Shown here one piece after another: positions 20,896-28,742 of a stretch of DNA of 44,747 nucleotides. Made by a program: the position numbers and the translations under genes. Numbering within the stretch: position 1 is the stretch's first letter; each line of letters begins with the position of its first letter. The notes under the pieces are model-generated. The model worked only from the letters and a program-made list of their open reading frames with translations. It was not told the origin of the DNA and did not search any database. The stretch is taken from IMG/VR virus record IMGVR_UViG_3300022723_000245, positions 1-44,747 of that record, one strand, 5' to 3'. This stretch comes from a virus.

Positions 20896-21288
20896 CTATT
20901 CTATCTCATCATCTTCTAAAAGATCTTTTGCCTTAATATATCCCCTAGCCGTCTTAACCATAGTGTCATCTGATAAGTTTATGACCACTCCATTTTCTAG
21001 AATAATTTCAATTCCATAAATTTTAACTTCATCACCATTAATATACAGTTTTTTATGCCCTACTACAGGGTCTACATCTGTTATACCATATATGAATGGC
21101 AATACTAAGCCGTTATCATTATGGTCAAATTTTTTACCTTCGTTTATAAGTTCCATCCAGTATTCGTTAGCACCTTGTTTAATAATTTCTTTGTGCTCAT
21201 ATTTTAAGCGATCAATATATTCTCGCCCTAATTTAATTGCTCTCTTACAAGAATCTCTAACAATATCAGGCCAATTATCCCAAGTCAT
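20896..21288 (-). CDS. Polymerase-related fragment fused to an N-intein-like segment
   Basis: A 130-aa protein. Residues 1-75 (MTWDNWPDIVRDSCKRAIKL to YGITDVDPV) recall the DnaE stretch before the catalytic motif: RLKYEHKEIIKQG, then NGLVLPFIYGITDVDP, but without the GRGSxxGS loop. Residues about 90-130 (EIILENGVVINLSDDTMVKT, then ARGYIKAKDLLEDDEIE) match intein block B, very like the NrdJ-type split inteins. The block B His is Thr and no Cys1 or Ser1 with a block A is evident. It may be an unusual or inactive split-intein half. It starts 14 bp from the divergent 21303 gene and ends 20 bp before the endonuclease. Confidence 0.55.
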   Translation of the reverse strand: MTWDNWPDIVRDSCKRAIKLGREYIDRLKYEHKEIIKQGANEYWMELINEGKKFDHNDNGLVLPFIYGITDVDPVVGHKKLYINGDEVKIYGIEIILENGVVINLSDDTMVKTARGYIKAKDLLEDDEIE

Positions 21289-21302
21289 AAGTATCTATTT
21301 GT

Positions 21303-21806
21303 ATGAAAGTATATTTAGATGGTCAAGTAGTCGCAGAAATTTGGGACAACATGTCTATAGGCGACACTATCATAAGTGGTGGAGCAGTATATGAAATAAT
21401 TACTAAAACTATTGATTTAGATAATTCAGATTTATATTGCAAAGTTAGAAGATATCTGGAAGATGGTGATCTCGTATGCGATGTATTTCGAAAACTTTAT
21501 CGATCTCCATCATTTATCACTAGCGGGCCTAATACTAACGAAATCGAACATAACCCAAGAATTTTGGTATTGTTTATTGTGGCGTCCGTGGTTATTGATG
21601 GCGAACACCTTAAAAAGATGGCTGATCTATATAAGACTAATGCTATTACTCTTTGGAACCAAAAAGAGATTGATTGGAATGACATTTTTATAGATAACCC
21701 AAGATCTACTAAAAATGTTAAAAGTGCTGCGCCTGTTATTAAACAGTTATTACTGTCTTCTAAGATCCCAGAAAACCTTTGGCCTATCGAATTGCGAAAT
21801 CAGTAA
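21303..21806 (+). CDS. Unknown protein (167 aa)
   Basis: A plus-strand gene divergent from the polymerase fragment. The first 60 residues are beta-rich (MKVYLDGQVVAEIWDNMSIG, GAVYEIITKTID), and the second half is helical with a hydrophobic segment ILVLFIVASVVIDG near 85. No family is recognised. It overlaps the 3' end of the PurZ-like gene by 23 bases in convergent orientation. There is no clear ribosome-binding site. Confidence 0.55.
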   Translation: MKVYLDGQVVAEIWDNMSIGDTIISGGAVYEIITKTIDLDNSDLYCKVRRYLEDGDLVCDVFRKLYRSPSFITSGPNTNEIEHNPRILVLFIVASVVIDGEHLKKMADLYKTNAITLWNQKEIDWNDIFIDNPRSTKNVKSAAPVIKQLLLSSKIPENLWPIELRNQ

Positions 21807-23007
21807 TTGTGTCGTCGCTCAGTGGTCCAGTTCCCACGAATGACAATTTAGTATTTCGCGGCAACTCTGATGTAATATTATCAACTATCCAACTGCGCAA
21901 TTTATTGCTGATTTCTGACATTGGTCCTCTTTTGCCTTTTATGTTATAGTCAATATAATCCGCAAAATTGACACTTATATGAATGTCGTTACCAGTATCG
22001 TTGTGGCGTATTGCGTCTACAAGATTTTTCTTGCTAAATGTAAATGCTCTGCGTGGGAGTTTGGTAACGGAGGTCATCTCGATGATTTTCTCTGGCGATC
22101 CGGACTCTTTTGTAATTGCATCCCAACTTGTTTCTACTTGGTCTTTATATCCAGGCCCAGAATTACCTTCATACACTTCGTGGGGGACATCTTTTTCGAT
22201 ATCATCCCAAGTTAGATGCTCGCCGTTTAGTCCAATATATTTTTTGTTGCTAATACGAATAGGGAAAGTTCTGAAATTAATAATAACTTGACCAGCATAC
22301 TTGGTGGGGACCATGAGGTCGTCAAAGCCAGCTGCGACGGTGCAGTTTCTGCTGGTGCTGTGTGGATAGAATTGGCTAAGGCCATAGCTTAACTGAAACC
22401 CCTGGGCTACTTCTAAAAGTCCTGCTTGGCCTTGGTCTAATCTTCTCATGATCTCAGACGGAACATCACATAAAAATTCTTTTAGTTCTGGGATATCCCT
22501 AGCCAGTTTAGTGTTGGGTCTTCTTAAAATCTTTCTGGCTCTGGCAGCTCCCACACCATGGCATGTGGAACCATGAAGCATGGTTCCTTCGCCGCCATCG
22601 ATTTCATTGCCATCTAAGTCTACTTCACCACGCTCAAACGCTGCATCGATATCCTGTAAGATGGCTACGACTGGGCTTATTCCTATCTTGGATTTATCGA
22701 TATTGCTTTCTTCGATTTCTCGCCAAAATGCTGGTAGTTCAATGATAGACCCTGGTCCAATATATAATTTTTCATAATTGTCTAAGTATGCACAGCTGTT
22801 GAAAGTTTGGTAAAAATATTTTTTGCCATCGTCAGTTTTAACCCAATGGCCTGCTTGTGGTGCGAAAGTATTGCACGCAAATTGCCAATTGTCGGCATTC
22901 TGACATATAAATGATCCAAGCTTGCCTTTACCGCTGCTTCCGGCCCCACCATCCATCACAGTTGTTAGTTTACCGGGATTGAATAGACTATTTGTGCAGA
23001 ATTTCAT
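21784..23007 (-). CDS. Adenylosuccinate synthetase family protein, PurZ-like
   Basis: A 407-aa protein, near the usual length for the family. The P-loop reads DGGAGSSGKGK where PurA has GxQWGDEGKGK, so the catalytic Asp is Ser. The second catalytic His is kept (QAGHWV). EVAQGFQLSYG and FYPHSTSRNC match the EGAQG...YP.VTSSNT block, and VGTGPLSDDTI matches the base-contact TGPDRxET motif. Loss of that Asp is the mark of phage PurZ enzymes, which join aspartate to dGMP on the route to 2-aminoadenine (Z) DNA. No DatZ, MazZ or DpoZ homologue is in the window, and the polymerase here is DnaE-type, so Z-DNA is a hypothesis. It heads a nucleotide-metabolism group with the deaminase and deoxyribosyltransferase. 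Confidence 0.8.
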   Translation of the reverse strand: MKFCTNSLFNPGKLTTVMDGGAGSSGKGKLGSFICQNADNWQFACNTFAPQAGHWVKTDDGKKYFYQTFNSCAYLDNYEKLYIGPGSIIELPAFWREIEESNIDKSKIGISPVVAILQDIDAAFERGEVDLDGNEIDGGEGTMLHGSTCHGVGAARARKILRRPNTKLARDIPELKEFLCDVPSEIMRRLDQGQAGLLEVAQGFQLSYGLSQFYPHSTSRNCTVAAGFDDLMVPTKYAGQVIINFRTFPIRISNKKYIGLNGEHLTWDDIEKDVPHEVYEGNSGPGYKDQVETSWDAITKESGSPEKIIEMTSVTKLPRRAFTFSKKNLVDAIRHNDTGNDIHISVNFADYIDYNIKGKRGPMSEISNKLRSWIVDNITSELPRNTKLSFVGTGPLSDDTITDFAIR

Positions 23008-23041
23008 TGGTCAGCACATCCTTTTCTTAAGATGTAAAATA

Positions 23042-24250
23042 CTAGAGATTGAACTTCCAATTAAATTTATCTAAAGGCAAAACTGTGTTTTTGATTTTGT
23101 GTTTTCGGAATAAATTTCTAGCATAAGTGTTTCGGTAAGGCATTCCAAAAAACACTTCTCTAATGCTGCTCTGACAAATCAATTTGGCGCATTTGGGACA
23201 TGGCATTGTAGTGCAGAATAATACTGTTCCTTCTTTATTATCATTCTTAATTAATGCGTTTTCTTCCGCGTGTACACATCCACATTGACCTGGATATACA
23301 CTATCGCAATGGTTTTGCGCATTTCTTATCTGACCATTGTAACCTATAGATATAATATTTGATCTATCATTGTTGGTTATTATGCAACCAACTTTCGCTC
23401 TCATGCATGTTGACCTTTGAGAGATTGTGAAAGCCATCTTCATCATTGCTTCATCTATGGATGGCCGAGCGTGGGATAAGAATACTTCGTATTTTCTGGG
23501 CATAAACAAACTACGCACAGAATACAAATCATTAAGGATTTTAATGCCATCAATACCAGCTTTGTGAACTGAGTACAGTTTGTTTTTGTTTTTCTTGCGA
23601 TCTGTTATGTCATATATTTTGACTGTGTGGCCTATCGATGAATACATTAGTTTTAATTGATTAGCGAATTCTCTGGAGGCAGTAATCCCCAACGATATAT
23701 TTATGGGACGATTTCTACTGATATATCCATCACCATCAAACACACCACGTAAGAAATCTCTTATGAATTCTTTTGGTATGTCTTTAGAAATTTTTAGATT
23801 AAGACTTTTAGACGGCATAATTCCATATGAAGTAGCAATGTCATAAAGGATCTTACTATATATAGTGATGCGGCAGCAATTATCTTTACCAGTGTAAATT
23901 GGTTTATCTGTCCGGAAGAATTTATTGATATCCTCTAGTACAGATTTGTCTCTTTTATGCAACGAGATGTCAATATACTTCGATTTTCTATTGGTCGACA
24001 CATGTCCATCTGATGATAATAATCCGAGAATGTAGAATTTTTCACTGCAGTCAACATTCAATGAATCTTCATTTATATCATATATTCTAGGTGATCTGCT
24101 CCTACTAGCATTATTGTCTTTTAATATCTTATAGATCGTAGTCTTGCTTAGCCCGGTCTCATCTCGCAGTTCTTTTATCTTAAGGCCCTTGTTATATAAA
24201 TCTATAACCACTCTTGTGGGATCTCCTGCATTGCATTCTTGTCCATCCAT
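23042..24250 (-). CDS. LAGLIDADG homing endonuclease fused to dCMP deaminase
   Basis: A 402-aa single frame. Residues about 15-50 are a helix-turn-helix (LKIKELRDETGLSKTTIYKI). Residues about 65-255 are a two-motif LAGLIDADG nuclease (YILGLLSSDGHV near 73; FLRGVFDGDGYI near 165). Residues about 268-402 are a complete deoxycytidylate deaminase with SQRSTCMRAKVGCII, YNGQ, CGCVHAEENAL (zinc His and proton-shuttle Glu) and MPCPKCAKLI (zinc Cys pair). dCMP deaminase makes dUMP for thymidylate synthesis and is usually a separate gene in T4-like phages. No intein motifs separate the parts and no ribosome-binding site precedes the deaminase, so it appears to be a true fusion. The start overlaps the preceding gene by 49 bases. 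A GTG further in is possible. Confidence 0.85.
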   Translation of the reverse strand: MDGQECNAGDPTRVVIDLYNKGLKIKELRDETGLSKTTIYKILKDNNASRSRSPRIYDINEDSLNVDCSEKFYILGLLSSDGHVSTNRKSKYIDISLHKRDKSVLEDINKFFRTDKPIYTGKDNCCRITIYSKILYDIATSYGIMPSKSLNLKISKDIPKEFIRDFLRGVFDGDGYISRNRPINISLGITASREFANQLKLMYSSIGHTVKIYDITDRKKNKNKLYSVHKAGIDGIKILNDLYSVRSLFMPRKYEVFLSHARPSIDEAMMKMAFTISQRSTCMRAKVGCIITNNDRSNIISIGYNGQIRNAQNHCDSVYPGQCGCVHAEENALIKNDNKEGTVLFCTTMPCPKCAKLICQSSIREVFFGMPYRNTYARNLFRKHKIKNTVLPLDKFNWKFNL

Positions 24251-24540
24251 GTTTTGGTTCCTTTAAAATCAATTCTTACATGTAAGAGATCATTAGACAA
24301 TACTGTACCATAGTCCAAGAACATCTTGTGTTTAGAATCGACACAAATCAGTAGATCGTCGATCTCAAAATCAGGAGAATCAATGCCAGTTGAGACTGGC
24401 CTATCATCTTCCCAAGTTTTAGCAATTAAGTGACCAGGGCCACTAAGGGAATAGATGTATTGGCAATGCTCGCAACATAAAATATAACTATTTTTAAAAG
24501 ACTTTGGCCCTATAATACCTTCACAATATGGGCATTTCAT
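24202..24540 (-). CDS. Zinc-ribbon protein of unknown function (112 aa)
   Basis: CPYCEGI at residue 3 and CCEHCQYI near 27 form a zinc ribbon. The rest is beta-rich and acidic (FEIDDLLICVDSKHKMFLDY). No catalytic motif is visible. It overlaps the endonuclease-deaminase fusion and starts one base after the stop of the 24541 gene, so it is part of the nucleotide-metabolism transcript. Confidence 0.6.
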   Translation of the reverse strand: MKCPYCEGIIGPKSFKNSYILCCEHCQYIYSLSGPGHLIAKTWEDDRPVSTGIDSPDFEIDDLLICVDSKHKMFLDYGTVLSNDLLHVRIDFKGTKTWMDKNAMQEIPQEWL

Positions 24541-25182
24541 TTAGATTAATTCTTGGGCTTCTACTTGGTATCGCAAGTTGGCATCGTCTCGGATGAATCC
24601 GTCAACTGGTTTACCACTGATTTTCATATTGCACTTGTTGATGCCGATGCTTTCTCTAGCATTTTTTACAATGTCGTGAGCTAAGTCAGGATCCAAATCA
24701 TCAGTCAATAAAGAGATCATATCAAAATTGATTTTGGAATCCTTGATAGCCGCCAAACAATTTTTAACATGACTAGACCCATGTTTGGTATTAATGATCC
24801 AACGAATTTGATAAGCTTTACCAGATTGCTGTAGAAATGATATGATTCCTTTAATTTCATTAATTAGTTCAAGCTTACTTCTGCCTGCTGTAAGCCCAAT
24901 ATCAAATCCGTCAGCCTCAATAAGCCCTTGGATTTTATAAATCTTGTTGCCGCCAAATTCTTTGCCTTCGGGGTCAACAATAGCAAGTAGTCGATACTGA
25001 GAATTTCTTTGTAATCTTATCATGTTGACGTCAGCCAAATATCTAGATTCTACAATTAATGCAGGTGCTCTAGTCGAACACATGATTGAATCAAGCATTG
25101 TTAGATCTCTGATCTTAAGATCAGGGCCTTTGAACAAAACTTCTACTTTGTTAGTCTGATCTAGCGGTAGGGCTACTCGCAT
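24541..25182 (-). CDS. Unknown alpha/beta protein (213 aa)
   Basis: The product starts MRVALPLDQTNKVEVLFKGP and has alternating strands and helices (ALIVESRYLADVNMIRLQRN; YRLLAIVDPEGKEFG; IRWIINTKHGSSHVKNCLAA). This suggests a barrel or Rossmann-like enzyme fold, but I recognise no family and no catalytic motif. It overlaps the deoxyribosyltransferase-like gene by 32 bases on the same strand and shares its transcript. Confidence 0.6.
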   Translation of the reverse strand: MRVALPLDQTNKVEVLFKGPDLKIRDLTMLDSIMCSTRAPALIVESRYLADVNMIRLQRNSQYRLLAIVDPEGKEFGGNKIYKIQGLIEADGFDIGLTAGRSKLELINEIKGIISFLQQSGKAYQIRWIINTKHGSSHVKNCLAAIKDSKINFDMISLLTDDLDPDLAHDIVKNARESIGINKCNMKISGKPVDGFIRDDANLRYQVEAQELI

Positions 25183-25747
25183 CTGGCCACCTCCCTGGCA
25201 GGAATATCCATTGTTTATTATCTACTTTTTCAGTGCCAGCATCAATCCTATTTAAATATTCTATGACTTCGTTAATTGAATAACGATGAATAGCTTCATC
25301 AAATTGGACATATCTCCAGCAACTATCTAACCCATCACTGTATAAGAATATAATTGGCTTTCCTTGGTTATTTGCTAGATTCAATTCTTCAAATGTCCCA
25401 ATTGTTGGACCGCCGACGTAGCATATTATAAAATCACAACTCGACACTAATCTTAGGCAGGTGTCTCTGGCCACTGTGCTTCTCATATATGCTTTTACAA
25501 CATCACCGCCATTTGAAATCACCTTTCGGCTTTTCTCTTCAAACAACTTTAAATCTTTGCGTTGCTCTTCTGATGTGAGTTCGCATCCACATTTTTGGAT
25601 AAACCAATTTGGTTTTATGAGTGGGTCCCAAACTGTTATTCCCATATGCCCCAATATTGGACGAATGGCCTTGCGCCAGGTAACATTATCATCTGCACGT
25701 TCAACTGGTCCTGCCAGATAAACTCTCGATCCTTGTAAAAGTCCCAT
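25151..25747 (-). CDS. Nucleoside 2-deoxyribosyltransferase-like protein
   Basis: A 198-aa protein. It begins GSRVYLAGPVERADDNVTWR, the characteristic YLAGP start of the family, continues with CDFIICYVGGPTIGTFEELN, matching the region where the catalytic Glu sits (xGTxxEL), and ends with NKQWIFLPGRWP. These enzymes swap bases on deoxyribose or hydrolyse deoxynucleotides in salvage. Some viral members act on phosphorylated or modified substrates. Its position beside the PurZ-like and dCMP deaminase genes supports a role in supplying or clearing specific deoxynucleotides. The C-terminus overlaps the start of the next gene. Confidence 0.7.
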   Translation of the reverse strand: MGLLQGSRVYLAGPVERADDNVTWRKAIRPILGHMGITVWDPLIKPNWFIQKCGCELTSEEQRKDLKLFEEKSRKVISNGGDVVKAYMRSTVARDTCLRLVSSCDFIICYVGGPTIGTFEELNLANNQGKPIIFLYSDGLDSCWRYVQFDEAIHRYSINEVIEYLNRIDAGTEKVDNKQWIFLPGRWPDASSPTARSD

Positions 25748-25775
25748 ATCTTATGAAATACTTTTAGAAAGCCAT

Positions 25776-26714
25776 TTATGATCTATGAATCTGTTCTAAG
25801 GACAGCAAATACTCAAAACCTTCTTTGTGGCCCATTCTATTGAATTTTTTGGTGAAGTCAAATGGGTTATATGAACTACAAAAATATATTTTTTCGCGTG
25901 TCTGGTCTGGCATTTTAGTGGCCATGATTTTATAATTTTCTGCCTCTATCTTGAATCTTTCTAATCGCTTATTCTTTTCGACATCTGGATTCACACCATA
26001 GTGGTGCATTTTTCCATTGACTTCACACATATCAACCCCGAATATGAATATCTTATCATAATTCATCCATAGAGCAGTTTGAATATTAGCATAAACACTG
26101 CTTCTGCCAATAACGTATCCATCATGTAAGTTTCTAGATATTCCAGTAGTGGCTTTGGCTCGTACGATAATTTGATTGTTTTTGCGACCTTGCACTGCAT
26201 TACTATTAATTAGGGTTCCACCATATTGATTAAAAACATCTTTGTTTCTTTTATATTGACTATTATCACAAAAAGCCCAGTATTTAGGGGGCCATACTGA
26301 TTCCAATGGTTTATTGATGACCATGATATCTATGGGTTCAACATTTTTTAGTGGACTAAAGTCATTTTCAGATACGGATGGGCCACACGCTATCATAACC
26401 AATATACGATCTTTACCGGAATTTCTTAGATTAGCTATCTTACCGTAATTGACATCCCTTTTGGGACCCTTGAGACGAACGATTTTTTTATTGCCATGTT
26501 TTACAGCTTCGACTGTCTTTTTGGTTGTAATTCTGTCTTGTTGTCTTTTAGACATGTCCCTTCTGGGGACTGGCATAACAACCGATTTTGGTTTTTGTTT
26601 TACAATTTGGGTCTTTTTAACCTCAATCTGTTTTGGTTGGACCCTGGCAGATTTAACCCCAGCAATTGACTTAACAATTGCTTTTTTATGAACCTTTATC
26701 TTCTTGGCACCCAC
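25776..26714 (-). CDS. DUF115/MptE-like protein with basic N-terminal extension
   Basis: A 312-aa protein. Residues 1-85 are highly basic and repetitive (KKIKVHKKAIVKSIAGVKSA), probably disordered. The core reads RILVMIACGPSVSENDFSPL, a nucleotide-binding-type strand-loop, then YWAFCDNSQYKR and YVIGRSSVYANIQTALWMNY followed by KIFIFGVDM. This pattern is found in the DUF115 / 6-hydroxymethylpterin-pyrophosphokinase-like group, which also includes glycan-modifying proteins. A second protein with the same final motif lies at 31988-32707. Function in the phage is unknown. Modification of virion or host glycans is one option. Confidence 0.5.
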   Translation of the reverse strand: MGAKKIKVHKKAIVKSIAGVKSARVQPKQIEVKKTQIVKQKPKSVVMPVPRRDMSKRQQDRITTKKTVEAVKHGNKKIVRLKGPKRDVNYGKIANLRNSGKDRILVMIACGPSVSENDFSPLKNVEPIDIMVINKPLESVWPPKYWAFCDNSQYKRNKDVFNQYGGTLINSNAVQGRKNNQIIVRAKATTGISRNLHDGYVIGRSSVYANIQTALWMNYDKIFIFGVDMCEVNGKMHHYGVNPDVEKNKRLERFKIEAENYKIMATKMPDQTREKIYFCSSYNPFDFTKKFNRMGHKEGFEYLLSLEQIHRS

Positions 26715-26749
26715 TTTTTAAATTTGTATAAGAATAGTTTACATGTTTT

Positions 26750-27229
26750 CTAATATTCGTATAAAGGCCTTACCGATGGCAAAAGTTCTGGTGCTTTTTC
26801 TGAGACTTCCTTAACCACATACTTGGCATGACGTTGCTTACTTCTTTTTTGCTTGTTTTTGTAGGTGCACAAAATGCGGCTAACCGTAGTTGTTATCAAG
26901 TTGAAAACAGGGCTGCCACCCTCACAGCGCGGAGTGAATCGCATTCTTCCATCTTTAATCTTGGTCATCAGTACAGCCATTGCTTCATTGGCGAGGTGAT
27001 AAAATTCTTCATCGCTTTTAGGGTGAAACTTTTTAGTAATACCACAACAAATGGAATAGAGCATTTCAGAAATCTTCTCCCAATTTCTGTCATCACCATA
27101 GCTTATGAAATTAATCCTTTTTCTCATTTTGCCATGGTTATCTTCATATTCTTCGATGGTGTATACTGATGTGGCCAACCATCCACCCCACCACTCTTCA
27201 AGCTCAACAGAGTCACAGTAATGTGGCAT
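26750..27229 (-). CDS. Sigma-factor-like protein (T4 gp55-type late sigma candidate)
   Basis: A 159-aa protein. Residues about 55-140 resemble sigma region 2 in the short form of T4 gp55: ISEMLYSICCGITKKFHPKS, then FYHLANEAMAVLMTKIKDG, SPVFNLITTTVSRILCTYKN and a basic KQKRSKQRHAKY. Region 4 is absent, as in gp55, which directs RNA polymerase to late promoters of the TATAAATA type. Two exact TATAAATA sequences occur in this window before virion genes. The ribosome-binding site AAGGGGG is strong. It is divergent (38 bp) from the larger sigma-like gene at 27268. Similarity is by pattern, not high identity. Confidence 0.5.
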   Translation of the reverse strand: MPHYCDSVELEEWWGGWLATSVYTIEEYEDNHGKMRKRINFISYGDDRNWEKISEMLYSICCGITKKFHPKSDEEFYHLANEAMAVLMTKIKDGRMRFTPRCEGGSPVFNLITTTVSRILCTYKNKQKRSKQRHAKYVVKEVSEKAPELLPSVRPLYEY

Positions 27230-27267
27230 AATTCGTCCCCCTTGATATTAAAATACATGGAGTAATC

Positions 27268-28239
27268 ATGTCGACCGTTGGTATGCAAATGCCTAAGCTA
27301 TTCTTAAGGGGTAGTTTTGTTAACGTAACCATCAAGAACTTAACAGAAGAACAGCAAAGGGAAGTTGCTGAATGTGTAGAGTGGCTCAAAGATGATCCTC
27401 TTTTGCAGCCATCTAGATATCAGTTTAAAAATGCTCTTAAATACACTATTAAGGGTGATTACCATGATGAAGAAGCAGCCGATCAAGAATATTGTGTGGC
27501 TTTGTGGAAGGCGGTTGTGGCAGCCAAACATGGCTGGGGTAAAAATGAACCATCTGAAGAAACTATTACCAATTCTGTTCAAAGGAAAAAGTTTTTCCAG
27601 TCTTGGGTTTTTAATTATTTGAGGCAGATCTTAACAGAAAACAAACGATCTTATATTAATAATAAGTCTATAGTAGTAAAACCTACTTTCGACGCTGCAA
27701 AAGTCGAAGTATTAGCTATATTGCCCAAGAAAAGTAAGATTATTGTTGATAATGACCAATATTGTTCGATTCAATCAGACTTATTTTTATTACCATTAAA
27801 AAAGATAAATGAGCTGTTAAAATATAAATCTAAGTATATTACAAGAAACGTTCTCATCGAAATGAGTAACGACCAAATCAGCATTCGAAACAATGGGGCA
27901 GAAGGACACGAGATGGTTGAAGTAAACACACCAACATTAGTCAATGTCGCATCTGCTTCTAGAACAGTGGAGGAAGGCGGTGTGCCCGAACCATCAATTG
28001 ACACAACCGGATTTAATGACCCTGATACTATTGAAGTGATGTACGATAGTCTGTCGGAACAAGCTCAACAAGTAATGAAAGTTATAACCAATCCGCCAGA
28101 CGACTATATTGAAAAGTATGGCGATAAAATAGTAAAAGCATACATCAAAGAATATTTAGAACTATCACCCAAACAAGTTAAAGATATATGGTCTGAGTTG
28201 AAGATGGCTTTTGCGGCCATCGTCGGAAAACCGGACTAG
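27268..28239 (+). CDS. Sigma-factor-like protein with region 2 and region 4 features
   Basis: A 323-aa protein starting after GGAG. An N-terminal region (DEEAADQEYCVALWKAVVAA, then FFQSWVFNYLRQILTENKRSY) resembles sigma region 2 helices. A central part is beta-like. The C-terminal LSEQAQQVMKVITNPPDDYI, then YLELSPKQVKDIWSELKMAF looks like a region 4 helix-turn-helix. The overall layout fits phage-encoded sigma factors or transcription regulators. Together with the divergent gp55-like gene it could set the temporal programme. The match is weak in any single motif. Confidence 0.45.
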   Translation: MSTVGMQMPKLFLRGSFVNVTIKNLTEEQQREVAECVEWLKDDPLLQPSRYQFKNALKYTIKGDYHDEEAADQEYCVALWKAVVAAKHGWGKNEPSEETITNSVQRKKFFQSWVFNYLRQILTENKRSYINNKSIVVKPTFDAAKVEVLAILPKKSKIIVDNDQYCSIQSDLFLLPLKKINELLKYKSKYITRNVLIEMSNDQISIRNNGAEGHEMVEVNTPTLVNVASASRTVEEGGVPEPSIDTTGFNDPDTIEVMYDSLSEQAQQVMKVITNPPDDYIEKYGDKIVKAYIKEYLELSPKQVKDIWSELKMAFAAIVGKPD

Positions 28240-28742
28240 ACTCTTCTTTTGAAGTTTGGTATTGACTTATAAGGCTTTACATAGCTAGTATTAATAATAC
28301 TGCTGTCTTGAAGTTTGTATTGCTCGTATAAATCTTTGAGTTTTTTGGAGCTACCGATTACCTCAACCACCCATTCAATTAGTTCTTTGATAGTTTTAGA
28401 ACCGTTTGGGTCGCTTTTGGATTCGCCAACTGCGCTTTCGATATCACTGACGCTCTTATGATTTGTGTAACCCAAAAATGCCCGCTGATTTCCTAGGACG
28501 AATAAATTCCAACCTACTTTAATAATATTATTTTGCATGTTAATATCTTCTAAATGGTGTTTTACTTCAACAATACCACTTAGAACTTCAATTCTTTCAA
28601 CTATATCCATTAATGATGGGGGATACGGTTTAACTAAAAAGTTGTCGTAGCCCTTGCCCTCAAAGTAGCAGATCAAGTTGCGACGTACAAACTCTTTTTG
28701 TAGAGTCTTGACTAAAGATGATTTTGTCGCGCTATCCATCAT
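28236..28742 (-). CDS. Unknown protein (168 aa)
   Basis: A mixed alpha/beta protein starting MMDSATKSSLVKTLQKEFVR with no recognised domain. A central segment, VKHHLEDINMQNNIIKVGWN, precedes a helical C-terminal half (TIKELIEWVVEVIGSSKKLK). It overlaps the end of the gp46-like gene by 11 bases and is translated from the same minus-strand message, so a link to recombination is possible. Its stop overlaps the convergent sigma-like gene by four bases. Confidence 0.55.
   Translation of the reverse strand: MMDSATKSSLVKTLQKEFVRRNLICYFEGKGYDNFLVKPYPPSLMDIVERIEVLSGIVEVKHHLEDINMQNNIIKVGWNLFVLGNQRAFLGYTNHKSVSDIESAVGESKSDPNGSKTIKELIEWVVEVIGSSKKLKDLYEQYKLQDSSIINTSYVKPYKSIPNFKRRV

Noticed and set aside
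19242-21288. Group I or group II intron housing the 19382 endonuclease
   Set aside because: No P/Q/R/S core or domain V was found around it, and the nearby 103-nt hairpin does not fit either intron type.
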